From Phoebastria nigripes (taxonomy: Eukaryota; Chordata; Aves; Procellariiformes; Diomedeidae), in assembly GCA_035582835.1 (NCBI GenBank), contig JAYKAV010002553.1, positions 1,968,590 through 2,032,589 of the forward strand: 64,000 nucleotides of DNA, written 5' to 3'. A model generated the notes under the pieces. That model saw only the letters and a list, made by a program, of their open reading frames with translations. It was not told the origin of the DNA and made no database searches. The position numbers and the translations under genes are program-made. Shown in pieces: positions 8,911 to 42,690 of the stretch. Position 1 is the first letter of the stretch, and each line of letters starts with the position of its first letter.

Positions 8911-9521
8911 TGGCTCCGGCTATTTTTTGGGCAGGTGATGGAGGGCAGGGGGAGGTGGGAGGGTTACTGAGATGTATGGTGGCCCCACAACTTTGTGTGA
9001 GCACTGGGCTGAGCTAGGAGGCCATGGCCCCTCTGCAAGGCTGCTGACATGAACAGCCCCTTCGCCCCCCCAGGGATGTGGGGTGGGGGGCCCATCCAGA
9101 GACAACCATGAGCCATGAAGACCAGCCACCCGCATAGCTGGAGAGGGGAGAAGGGCCCACCCCAGCCAGGTAAGGGGGGAAAAGTGACCAGTGGGCAGTT
9201 TGGGGGTTAGGGATGCCCAGGCTGTGCCCAGTGGCTGTGACCCCGGGTGGGTGACCCTGGCTGGCCCCTGCCTCAGTTTCCCTGCTGGGAGCGGGGAGAA
9301 TGAACGCAAGGTGGGCTGGGAGCTGAGCCCACCATGGGGCAGGGCGAGCTCCCCCAGCCCTGCCTTCCCCTGCCCCGTCCCAGGACAGCGTGCCCCCGCC
9401 GGTGGGACCCCCGCCCACTCCTTGCAGGGAAAAAGAAGGAAACTGCTTGGAGGTTCCTGCAGTGGTAGCTCCCACCCGGCTTCCTCTGCCACCGTACGCA
9501 GGCGCACACACTGCTGTCAGC

Positions 9522-9685
9522 NCGTGCAGGCATATGCACACAGGTGCCTGCACACGCATGTACTTACAAGCGTGCATATGCACACAAAAGCACACAGATG
9601 TATTTATGCCTGCTGACACATGCATACATATGCATGCACATATATGCTTGTATGCATACACGTACACGTGCACACACACAGCCCC
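9522..9685. repeat. Alternating purine-pyrimidine microsatellite (CA/TG/AT rich)
   Basis: A degenerate dinucleotide array with CACACA, GCATAC, TGCATG and ATATGC segments, nearly all alternating purine and pyrimidine. It is the expected product of a decayed (CA)n/(TG)n array and could adopt Z-DNA. Apparent Cys/His-rich peptides across it are artefacts of the repeat. Confidence 0.8.
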
Positions 9686-12600
9686 TTCCAGACGGGACAT
9701 GAGCACCTTGTAGGGCCGCAGGGCTGTCCGACCCCGTCCTGTGAGCAAGCCGCCGTGGGAAGGTGCAGGCAGCCCCAGCTCCAGCCGAAAGCAGGGGTCC
9801 CCACTGCTCAGGGACACGGAGGAGCACCCAGAGGTGCCCGGACCCCGCGGGCTGAGCTCAGCTGCAGCCCCCCAGGCCCAGTGCGTGGGCACCATGGAGC
9901 CAGGGGCTGCTGACATTCATCATGCAGCAATGTGGCATCTCCCGCCTGCACGGTGTCCCGAGCATCGATGCTCACTGTCTGGCTGGATTATGGCTGTCAA
10001 TTTGAGCAGCATAACCTTCCCATAACACGAGGGGCCATGTTTGCTTTCACCAAAAACCACCGTGCCATGGAGGGCAGCATGCAATTAGGTTTCTGGTTCT
10101 CTATTACTTGACCTCTTAATATTTAACTAAATAGCAACAGCTATGGCTCAGGGCACCTGGAGGGAAAGCAGCCGGGGCAGAGGGGAAAGCCCCGCAAAGC
10201 CCTGGCACAGTGCGACACCCCCAGCCCTGCACACCCCCACATTTTCCCCCTTTTCTATTTCCCCCTGCCCTCTCTCTTGCTAGCAGGCAGGAAAACTAAC
10301 ATAAAACCTCCCCCCCACTAAACTTTCTACTCTGTGTGTCAAAGTGTATGTTATCTTTCGAACTGCCAGCACTTTACTTTCACCCAGCCTCCTCATCGCT
10401 CAGCATCTGATGCCAAATGGGTCCCGTCAGCCCGCGGCACAGCATGAGGATGATGAAGGCAACGCGCTTGCAGCCCAGCACAGCGCCAGGAGCGTCTTCC
10501 CTCCTCCCAGTCCATTCTTGTGGGGGCTCAGGGTGGTAGGGAGAAAGAACCGCTGTGCACACACCTGCCCCGGGGGGCAATCCTTGGGGTGATTTGTGCA
10601 GCTGACCCACCAGAAGCGGGGCAGAGGGGAGTGCAGCAGGAGCCCAGCCCTGCTGCGTGGAGTCTCTGCTGGCTTGTAAGGGCTGAGCCCCACGCTCCTT
10701 CCCGCTCCCCTGCCCGTTTCCATCGCACCAGGGGTGCCGCTAGGTTTCTGATCCCTCCACCTCCGCCAGCACAGGCTGAAGCTGGGTGGGTGAAGGGGGA
10801 CTGGGCTCAGAGCGGGTTTGGGGAAAACTTAGCTAAACACAATGCTCTGGGCTTCCCCGGGGACTGGCGCTTCCCCTGCCCCAGATCCTGTCCCCAGCTG
10901 CATGTGCCAGCAGGGAGGCTCCTCTCCAGTCTCCCGCAGTCATGAGTAACTGCAGCATCCCAATGCCTCCAGNAGGATCAGCCCGGGACCTCCAGCACCT
11001 CTGTGCCCCTTTACCAAGGTACTGCATTTGCTCTTGGTAAGGGAAGGGATTCTCTCCTTGCCAGAATAAGCACGGGGCCAGCACCTTGCGCACACGTTGC
11101 CATTGCCAAGGCACACGCAGCAAGGTGTNTGCACTCACAGCAAGCGCTCAAGGCCAGTGCGTACCTTGAGGCAGAAATGGGGACTTTGGGACCAGGGGTG
11201 TTTCTAAACTGGAGAACGCCTCCAGCCGCAGATGATTGCACAAAGCTCACACTCCAGCTCAGTTTCCCCGTTCTGCAGGGCCGGCACGTGCTGTCCCTGG
11301 GCCTGGAGACCAGCTGCATGCCGCAAACCCCGTCACGCCAAGCCCGGCCCCACTGCGGAGTGTCTCACCCCGTGCCCCAGCCCGCCTCCTCCCAACCAGC
11401 TGACCGGGAGAAGATGCTGCCGCAGGGGGTTCAGTACCCAGCACCAGCTGCCCGGCACCTTGTGAGCTGATAAACAGCCACCGGCATGGCTGCTCCCTGC
11501 TCTGGGAACGGGCAGAGACGCTGCTGAATCATCCGGCTGGTATTTATGTCCCAACAGCTGCTCCGGGGCCATGCTGCTGCGCCCAAACCCCTGACCCCAC
11601 CAGGCAGCTTCACCTGGGCAGCACTGGATCTGGCCCACAGCGGCTCCCTCCCTCCCCCCGAGCCCCCTGCAGAAGTCAGGGTCCCCTGAGACCCAAGACA
11701 CGCAAATCCACCACCTTGGATGAGGCCTTTGGCTTTGTTCAGACCTGGCACTGGGCAGCCTGGCAACCCAAAAACTGGGAGGATGAGGTGGCCATGCCCA
11801 CAGGAGAGCTGGGGGGGACCTTGGCATCTGCCACCAGGTTTCAGCCAGCTGAGCATGGGCAGCCACTGGAAACACAAAAATTGCCACCGAAATAATCCTG
11901 CTGCTGTAACGGCTTGGGCCGCGTTGGGTGCCTGCCCTCTCTCTGGGGCCGCTCGGGGTCTTTGCACGGGGGGAACCAGGACAGGAGGGAGCTGCGCCAA
12001 AGGGCTCGGAGTGCAGCTTGGGGGGGTCGGGAACCCGCGGCGCCGTCTCCCTGCAGCGGAGTGGGTGTCTGCAAGAGAGGAATCGGGTGATGCTGGAAAG
12101 CATGAAGCTTTTTCATTCATACTGTTCCCACACCGTACCCCAGGTACCCCATGAAGCAGACCCAGAGCTTGCTGAGGTGAGACCCGAGGGCAGCAGGCAG
12201 AGCAAGCCTGGGCCTTTCCATCGCGCAAANTCATTTTGGGGGGCACAGCCACCCCCACAGCACTCGGCTGACCCAGCTGCGCTACGGGGCTCAGCTCAGG
12301 AGCCCTCCAAGTTTGAGGGACTTCGCTTTGCACCAGGCACCAGACAGCCCCGGGCTGTGCCAGAGAGCCGTGGCCGGCGCAGGAGGAGCAGGTGACGCTT
12401 GAAATACCTGCGGGCTCTGCGGCAGGCTCGGTGCCAGGCGAGCTGAGTAAGCACAAACCTTGAGACGCAGCTGTTCACTGGCTGAAAACAAATCGAGAAA
12501 CAACCTGGCAGCCTGTGACCCCCCCCGGCACAGAGACTGCAGCGCTTGCACCACCGCCGCGACGGCCCGGTGCGGGCACCAGTCCCATCTGATAACAACA

Positions 12601-12769
12601 GATCTGTGCTGCAAGGGAGGGGGGAACCAGCTCTGACGAAGAAAGGCGACTCATCCCAGCCTTCCCAGGCAGCCCGCTGTGGGATGCTGCAGGGCTTGCC
12701 TTCAGCTGGGGGCTGCTGGACTGCCCCCCGGCCCCGGCCCGGCCCAGGCTTTTCCTATATACGCAGAAG

Positions 12770-12789
12770 AAAAAAAAAGGGGGGGGGGG
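12770..12789. repeat. A9G11 homopolymer junction
   Basis: Nine A residues are followed directly by eleven G residues in GC-rich intergenic DNA. It is a simple-sequence tract and its exact length may be an assembly estimate. Confidence 0.85.
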
Positions 12790-13649
12790 AACCTCCCCGG
12801 GATGTGTTGCACAGGGAGGGTGAGCGAGGGCTGGGAGGCAGCAGGCTTCAGGGAGAGGCAAGGGGAGTTTATTCACAGGAGCGAGACTGTGTCCCGGCTC
12901 CCTGCCAAGCTCTGCCGGGAGCGGGTCACGGCAGGACGGGCCCAGCCGGGGCGCGTGGAGGAGAAGAGGGTATTTGGCTGTGGGAGCCCGGGCTGCGCAG
13001 GGCAGGAAGCAAGCGTGACCCAGGCTCTCGCTGCTGACGCACATCAGNGAGTGGCGTGGGGCACCTGGGGAGCCCAAAGCTCCCATCGCCCAGCGGCACA
13101 GCCTGATGCTTTCAGCGGAGCCTGCTGATTTTGCTTCTGTCCTAGAGGCTTGCTCAGGTTTCCTGCCCCAAGAAGTTTTCAATGACTACGTGTAACGCTG
13201 AAGCTTACCTGCACCTCAGCTTTCCTTAGCCTCGAGTCAGGCAGGTACGAGCCCTGAGAGCAGGCTGCCAGCAAGCACCAAGACACACGATTCCCTCCTC
13301 CTCCTCCATCTTCAGCCAACACCCATCCACTGGGTTGTACAAACATGCAACAATATGCTGCAGGAAAAATCACACGGGTGTTCCCAGAGGGGGAGTTTGC
13401 ATCGTCGGAGCCAAAGAGTCCTTCGGGAACACCAAGGCGATGCTGCAGTACCCAGTGGTCCCAGGAACCCCCATTGTGCCCGGGGGACCCTCTCGCTGAG
13501 CCACTGCACTGTGCTCTGCAGCACCTGTCCCCAGGCCCACCAGGACACCTGCCAGGTCCTTGCCCTCAGAGCCAATTTCAGCAGCCGAAAACATGCCGTG
13601 TAAGCAGCACTGCACTGCCACAGACTATAGCAAAAATAGACTTCAAGTA

Positions 13650-16648
13650 TTATTGGCATCAACACTTAAAGCACATTGTAAAGAAAAACACCAAGCAGTG
13701 TATTGACACTAATTTGCTCTCAATAATGCTGCACTGTTTACAACTCCATTTTGAAACGATGTATTCGCAATGCCTGTAAAACACTTGCCCCTTATAGCTG
13801 GAAATGGGCATTTTTGGTGCTCCAGTGTTACAGATGCACACCTGCCCATGTCCTCACGTCTCCAGCATTTTACACCCACAGCGTACATTTGGAGAAGAGC
13901 TCTGTTTGGGCCGTGTTGGCTTTCTACAAAGGGATACACGTGAGGATCAACCACCTTTCTAAAGCTCCAAAGCTGGAGCTTTGGGAGTCCTCTGCCTGCC
14001 CATGGTTTTTTCCCCTGAAGAGGCACCAGCCAGGATGTCTCCGAGGGGCTCACCTGCCCAGTGTCCTGCCCTGCAGCACTCCTCCTCCCCACACTAGCTG
14101 CCCCTCGTCCAGGTCTAAAAGCCTGAAGCACAGAGAGCCACACTGATAGTCCTGCTCCTCCTCAGGCACATGTGAGCTTTAGAGACATGGTTTGTGCCCT
14201 GTTTGTTTCTTTATGGTCTTTAAAAACCTGAAAGACCTCCAGGAGTCATAAAACGGGTACACCACTGTTTCTTCCCGACTTTTTAAGATGAGAAACATCA
14301 GCTCGGCTTATTGGTACTCACCTCTATGTCCAGAGAAGTGGGGGGTTCCCCTGCCCTTAGTGGGATGGCAGGAAAGCAAACATGGAGATTTTTGTCATAT
14401 GCCAACCAAAATGTTGGCAGAGGGTCTCCCACTGGCATGGGGCCATCCCCAGGATTTACAGCAGTAAAACCCCACTCCGTAAGGACTGATGTGCTTTTTT
14501 ATAGCTTCCTCTGTGGTGCGAGGAACAAAGCCAGGTGCCAATACGTACAGAATTCCTAGGGGTGGCACCGAGGATCTTTAATTCTCTTCTCAAAAAATAC
14601 ATGTGGTCAGTGAACACAGCTGGAAGCGACCAGTCCCCAGGCAGCCGCGGTGCGCAAGCGAGCCAGCACAGTTCTGGGGCACGCACAGCCTCTCCGTTAC
14701 CACTCACGCTCCAGGCATCCAGGAACGAGGTCTCCTGAATCCAAATCAAAGTCCTTCATTCTTAAGAGCACCCTAAGACACAAATTGAAGAGCCGTCTTC
14801 ATCAGCTGTTCTGATGGAAGAGAAAGGCTGTGACGGGCAAAGGAGTGAGATTCTCCTAAACCTTGTAAGGTAAAAGTGCTCTCCTCCAACGTGTGGGTAA
14901 AATGCTGAAATAAGCACCACTTGTCTGGCTCCGTCATCTGTATCCAGCACAGTGCTACGTACCTCCAGTTAAAAAAACCAAAACAAAACCACAAACTAAA
15001 GACAAATCTTGTTCTTAACTCACAAAATGATACACATACACATGGGCAAGTTATCAGAAAAGGCATTATATTTTGGTTTCCACCTTATTTAAAACTGATT
15101 TTGGTTTTCAATCAATCAAATTGAGTATGTCTGAGTTCAGTTTTCAATTTTTTTTTCCCCGTAACAGTAATGATCTGGATGACCATAATTATAAAAGGGG
15201 CGGGGAGAAAACCCAAGAACAAGAGAACAAGATACATAGTCTGAACTGTGCTCTCTTCCACACGAGCACTCCAGGGAATGTTAGTTTCAGCTCTTCAGTT
15301 TTTTTTTCCTTCAGGTTGTTACTAACAAAATCTCTACCGTTTATTAAAGCAAAGCTACAGTAAATTTTCTTGCAGTCTTACAGCAGGTTTTCATATTACC
15401 AGTAGGACTCGCATGCATGGATTGCAGTCACACACACACGCTCACAGACATTATACAGTAGCCAGTTGCCACCATTAAAAAAAAAAAAGACAAAAAAAAC
15501 CCCCAGACATTCATTTCTTTTAAGTGGTCAACATTAGAATCGCACCAAACTTTTGGATAAAAAAAAAAAAAAAAAAAAAAATACTGCACAGGTCTTCCAC
15601 ATCTACATGGTAAGTCATCCCTTCGCAATGGACGGAGCTCTCGTCTCCATTTGTTCAACATGCATCGCTGAAGCTTGAAGGCACACTGGCCAAAGAGAGC
15701 CCTGTTCTTTTTTTGTCATCTTAACTTGAATGTGCTGCTCTCGGGGCGCAAAAAAAGGAAAAAAATAAAGCCAAGCCCTTTTGCAGCACACCAGGAAAAG
15801 GTCATTCGGAGACCACAGTACTTGGAAGGCAGCCCAGCTGCCTGGATTCTACTTCTAACTGTGCTCTTGGAGGCATTGAAGGAATACACTCGTCTTTAAA
15901 AATGACATATAAAGGCAAATTTCTGCAAACCCTTTCTTTTCAAACTGCTTACGGTAGACTAACACTCCTTCTGGAAGAAACTGGTCCTTCAGTCACCAGC
16001 TTCAAGTGGGAAATTTCCTACCTGCTGTCTTAAACACTGAAGCACCAGAGATTATAGGGCTGATGTGTTCAGGCATTTATCAGCTTCGGGAAAACTTAAC
16101 GCCCAAAAAAAAAAAAACAAAAACCCAAAACCTAAAATGAAAAGAAATCCCCAATGCCTCAAGAGCACTATATCAAACCAGAACTCTTGGGCTACTGACT
16201 GCCGGCACTGTCAGAAGCTGCTTGCTTCTGGGAAGACACCTGGAGGTTGAAGCCTTACGGTGATTTCGTATCCTCCAGGGTAAGATTTGCTGAGCTTTAC
16301 TGATTGCAAGATAAAGCAGTGTTTCAGAAAACTAAAACCAACAAACTTGTAATAACCATCACCAAAATCACCATTGGGAAAGTTCCATTTGTTAGAAGGT
16401 CTCATTGAGAAACATCAGTCCCTGCCCCGCGGAGCAGGACGGACACGATTAACAAAACCCAGAGCGACCCGTCCCCCACAAGCCGGGCCTTCAGGGACTA
16501 GTCCCTGAATTATATTGGAGGGGGAGAGAGAAAAATAAACTAAAAAAAGAAGGTTGTATCACCTTTTCCTCCTGTTAAAGTTTCGATCCTCTTATTCCAC
16601 TTTTATTTCTTTGTTTTTTCCCCCGATTCTCCCTTCCACTCTGCCACC
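13650..16648 (-). other. WBP1L: Probable WBP1L 3' untranslated region
   Basis: AT-rich, repeat-poor sequence directly after the WBP1L stop codon on the minus strand. Candidate signals on that strand are AATAAA at 15340-15345 (3'UTR about 1.3 kb) and ATTAAA at 14577-14582 (about 2.1 kb). The AT-rich character continues to about 13.65 kb, where composition changes sharply, so longer forms are possible. Another AATAAA at 16602-16607 is only about 40 nt past the stop and seems too close. An A23 run lies at 15559-15581. Confidence 0.45.
15340..15345 (-). terminator. Candidate WBP1L poly(A) signal
   Basis: The plus strand reads TTTATT, which is AATAAA on the minus strand, about 1.3 kb after the WBP1L stop codon. 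T-rich plus-strand sequence at about 15300 lies in the downstream position. Its use is unproven. Confidence 0.35.
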
Positions 16649-39871
<23,223 letters not shown>

Positions 39872-40000
39872 TCTGCAGGCTCATCCTCCGCACCAGCGCA
39901 TGGGAAGGCAGGAATTTAAAGCCCCACAGTGACCATTTCCTCATCTGCTGTGGGCAGCCGCTCCTCCGATCCTATTTAAACCACGGTTTCCTCAGCTGGG
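39872..40000 (-). promoter_or_regulatory. WBP1L: WBP1L internal promoter and 5'UTR with uORFs
   Basis: On the minus strand a TTTAAATAGG TATA-like box lies at 39971-39980, which would place the start site near 39940-39950. A second TTTAAATT is at about 39914-39921, so the start is uncertain. The inferred leader has a six-codon uORF (39881-39901) whose TGA overlaps the ATG of a second uORF (39882-39884). That one is out of frame with the main start and reads into the next exon for 28 codons in total. There is no CpG island here, unlike a housekeeping promoter. Confidence 0.5.
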
Positions 40001-42369
40001 AATGCTAAGTAAACAGGGTCCTGGGACACTGCATGCACTCGCTGGCTCCCCCTCCTCCTCCTCCCACTCCCTGTGACATATCTCAGACGCAGCCCAGCCG
40101 GGGTGTTTGCAAGAGGGAAATGACATCAGGTCAGGCAGTTCTGAAAAAAAAATAACCAAAAAAAAAAAAAAGCCCTGAACCTTAAGAGAGCTGCTGGGTA
40201 ACACCAGGCAGCTCACTGCAAACGGGAGCTCCGTGCTGTTGGGCAGCGCTGCCTGTGCGGGACCCCGGCAGGGAGCTGTGGAGGAGCAGAAGCGTTCTCC
40301 TCCCTGCTAACTGGATGCTGCAAATGGAGGGAAATCTACTAAAAACGTTGGCAAGAGCCGACAGCTCCTCCGTGATGATTAAATCTCACTAAGCAAAAAT
40401 AGCCATTTAATCTATTTTTGAGGAGAAAGCTAAGTTTGATGCTGCTTGCTAAACAGCACTGGAGCCCTAGGAGCAACCAACCACCATGGTTTCTCCAAGT
40501 ACCTCCAGACCCTGGGGACCTGGGTAAAGCCTTCACAGATCCAAAGCACTCCCATACCTTCTTCTGCCTACCACCACGGCTCCATTTTTTCTGAGCAACT
40601 CTTACAGCACTGTTCAACTCTTGGCCCCTCCAGAAAAGAGCTAAAGAAACAGCAACAACCCTCCTGATTTCAGTAGGGTCAGGATTGGGCCTCTCCAGCA
40701 TCAGACAGGTGATGGGAAGACATTTTAATCCACCCCTCCCCAAGGAAGTCCCAATGGAAGGTTTCTCATTCTACTCGAGCTCATTTCACATTTTCATGCC
40801 AAGGGGCAATTAAGTCTTATAAACAAATTTATCATCTGGTGCCCAGGATGGCATGTCTTGTTTGTCCTCTCCCAAGGAAGGAGTACAGCAAGTTCCACAA
40901 CGGTGTAGAAGATGACACTGCAGAAGGTAATCTAAATTTAACTCCCTTTTCTACCTCCACTTTGAAAGTTCANCAATCTCTTTTTTTTGTGCTTCTCTTT
41001 AATCAGCAGCTGTCCTCGTCTGTCGGGGGGGACTGGGACACCACCGCCACTCCCACGAGCCCCAGCAGCAGCTCCTCGGATATTTGACAGAGGGGCAACT
41101 CCCCTTGCTCTTGCCCTCTTTGGCTTTTGGAGCTCAATGCATTAAAATATTTGATGAGGGAAGGAATATACTTTTTTTCCATAGAGAGTTCACTGAATCC
41201 CTTTTTTAGTAGCAGTTTTAACAATAATTTCAGGACTTCAGAACAGAGAGAGAGAAACCACATATAATTCTTACAAATGCTAATTTGCAACAGCAGAAAA
41301 AAAGATTAAAAAAAAAAAGGAAAGAAAAAAACCAACCCAGAACAGATTCCCCCCGGACAGCCAGATAGCTTGCAGCAGTGTCAGAAAAAGACACCCATTT
41401 TCCGCATGTCAAAACCCCTCAGTGACCACTGCTGCTGCCTCCTCCCAGCCCAGCCCAGCCCCGAGTTGTTTCCCAAATGAGAACCCCACTGTGCGTGTCC
41501 TCTACACAATTAGGCTGTGAGACTATACACAAGTATTACTTATTTTTACACCAACTTAAAGCCACCATATAAACTTGCCATTTAAGGTAAGCACATCTCT
41601 GTTTTTCCTAAGAGAAAACAGGGACATAAGTAATTTCCTGGAGGATACAAAACATCAGCGTTAACTAGCATCAGCCAGGCAATGGGATTTTCCAGCTTTT
41701 GTGCTCTTGGATCAAACAAACTCTCAACCTTTGCTTTTCCAGTTCTATGGATAAACACCAGTGATATAAAAGGGCAGCTTTCTGTTTTAGTAATCTGTTC
41801 TGTGGCCTCATGCTGTCCTTTGAAATACCCGATTTTGGCTGTTGCTATCCAGAGCCCTGCACTAGGCAGATCCCAGAGCTGAGCCAATGCAGCAATTTCT
41901 AAATCCCTGCTGTCAGAAGGAATCTAACTTTAACCACCCGCCTTTCCCCCAGCACGTACTCAAAAGGCGAAGCATCATTCCAGATCTAAGACAAGTTGTG
42001 AAGGACTATCAAAGGCAGTAACTTAGCGGAAAAGCAAAAGCATCCTAATTTATGTGTGAATTTAGCAATCCTGGAAAGACTGACACAAAAAAGGTGGTTT
42101 GCAAGCACGCATTACCACATTCAACTGCAGCAGCCACCCTCTCTTGCAGTCTCTGAGTGACAGTGGCCAGTAACACGCTCTACAAACTCTGATATAGGTG
42201 ACTATGGAAAAAGCCCTGGAAAGGGGCAAAAAAAAGAGCTGGATGAGTTAGCTCATACCCTTATAATATCCTAATCAATACACTTAGAGCCTTTCCAAAA
42301 CACGTGGGTTCTCCTAATCTTTGCAATTGCGTTGGATATTCCAACTGGTATCATTTTACCCCCTCCTCT

Positions 42370-42690
42370 TTTTTTTAAGTTCATAAGTACTTGCCCCAAT
42401 GCTTTGTCTTGCGGTAACGAGTTTCATAGACAGTGGTTGTGAACAAATAGNTCCTTTCATCAGGAGTGAATTCACCACCTTCTAATCTGCCTTTCATATT
42501 ATTAGCAGGTGGGAACAGAAGTCCCCATCCATCTTCTCACCCATTCATTACTCTGTACCTGTTAGCTATCTTCTTATAGAAGATATCAATCTTCCCCATC
42601 CTCTTAATGTAAAATCTTTTCCCAAAGCCTTCAGCTGCTCATTGCCCACTTCCAAAACCTTTCTAATTTTCTATTGCTCTCTGCTTGGGG
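42370..42690 (-). mobile_element. Ancient CR1-type LINE fragment
   Basis: The plus strand shows, in order, GTAACGAGTTTCATAGACAG, TGTGAACAAATAG, TCCTTTCATCAGGAGTGAAT, then CTAATCTGCCTTTCATATTA, and later TATAGAAGATATCAATCTTC and TCCTCTTAATGTAAAATCTT. This is the order of the antisense consensus of an amniote CR1 family known from turtles and crocodiles ('GTGAGTTCCACAGGTTAACT...GTGTGAAG...TTCCTTT', 'CTACCTGTTAATTTCATT', 'TATAGACCTCTATCATATCC'). The element is highly decayed, on the minus strand. Confidence 0.45.

Larger units (their letters stand above)
8911..13600. other. GC-rich intergenic region between CYP17A1 and WBP1L
   Basis: No spliced gene is recognised. The many long open frames on both strands (up to 341 codons at 11431-12456, minus) have no recognisable domain and fit a GC-rich, stop-poor background. 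It contains the alternating purine-pyrimidine microsatellite, an AT-rich island near 9.96-10.14 kb, an A9G11 run at 12770-12789 and a CATCTGATAA E-box/GATA overlap at 12586-12595. Human WBP1L and CYP17A1 are also adjacent. Confidence 0.6.

Noticed and set aside
9014..9916. 300-codon open frame, minus strand, with a Cys/His-rich segment
   Set aside because: The Cys/His-rich part is translated microsatellite and the remainder is GC-rich background.
11431..12456. 341-codon open frame, minus strand
   Set aside because: GC-rich stop-poor sequence, contains an N, no domain, low-complexity composition, and comparable frames occur on the opposite strand.
16602..16607. AATAAA (minus strand) as the main WBP1L poly(A) signal
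   Set aside because: It is only about 40 nt past the stop codon, and UTR-like AT-rich unique sequence continues for up to 3 kb beyond.
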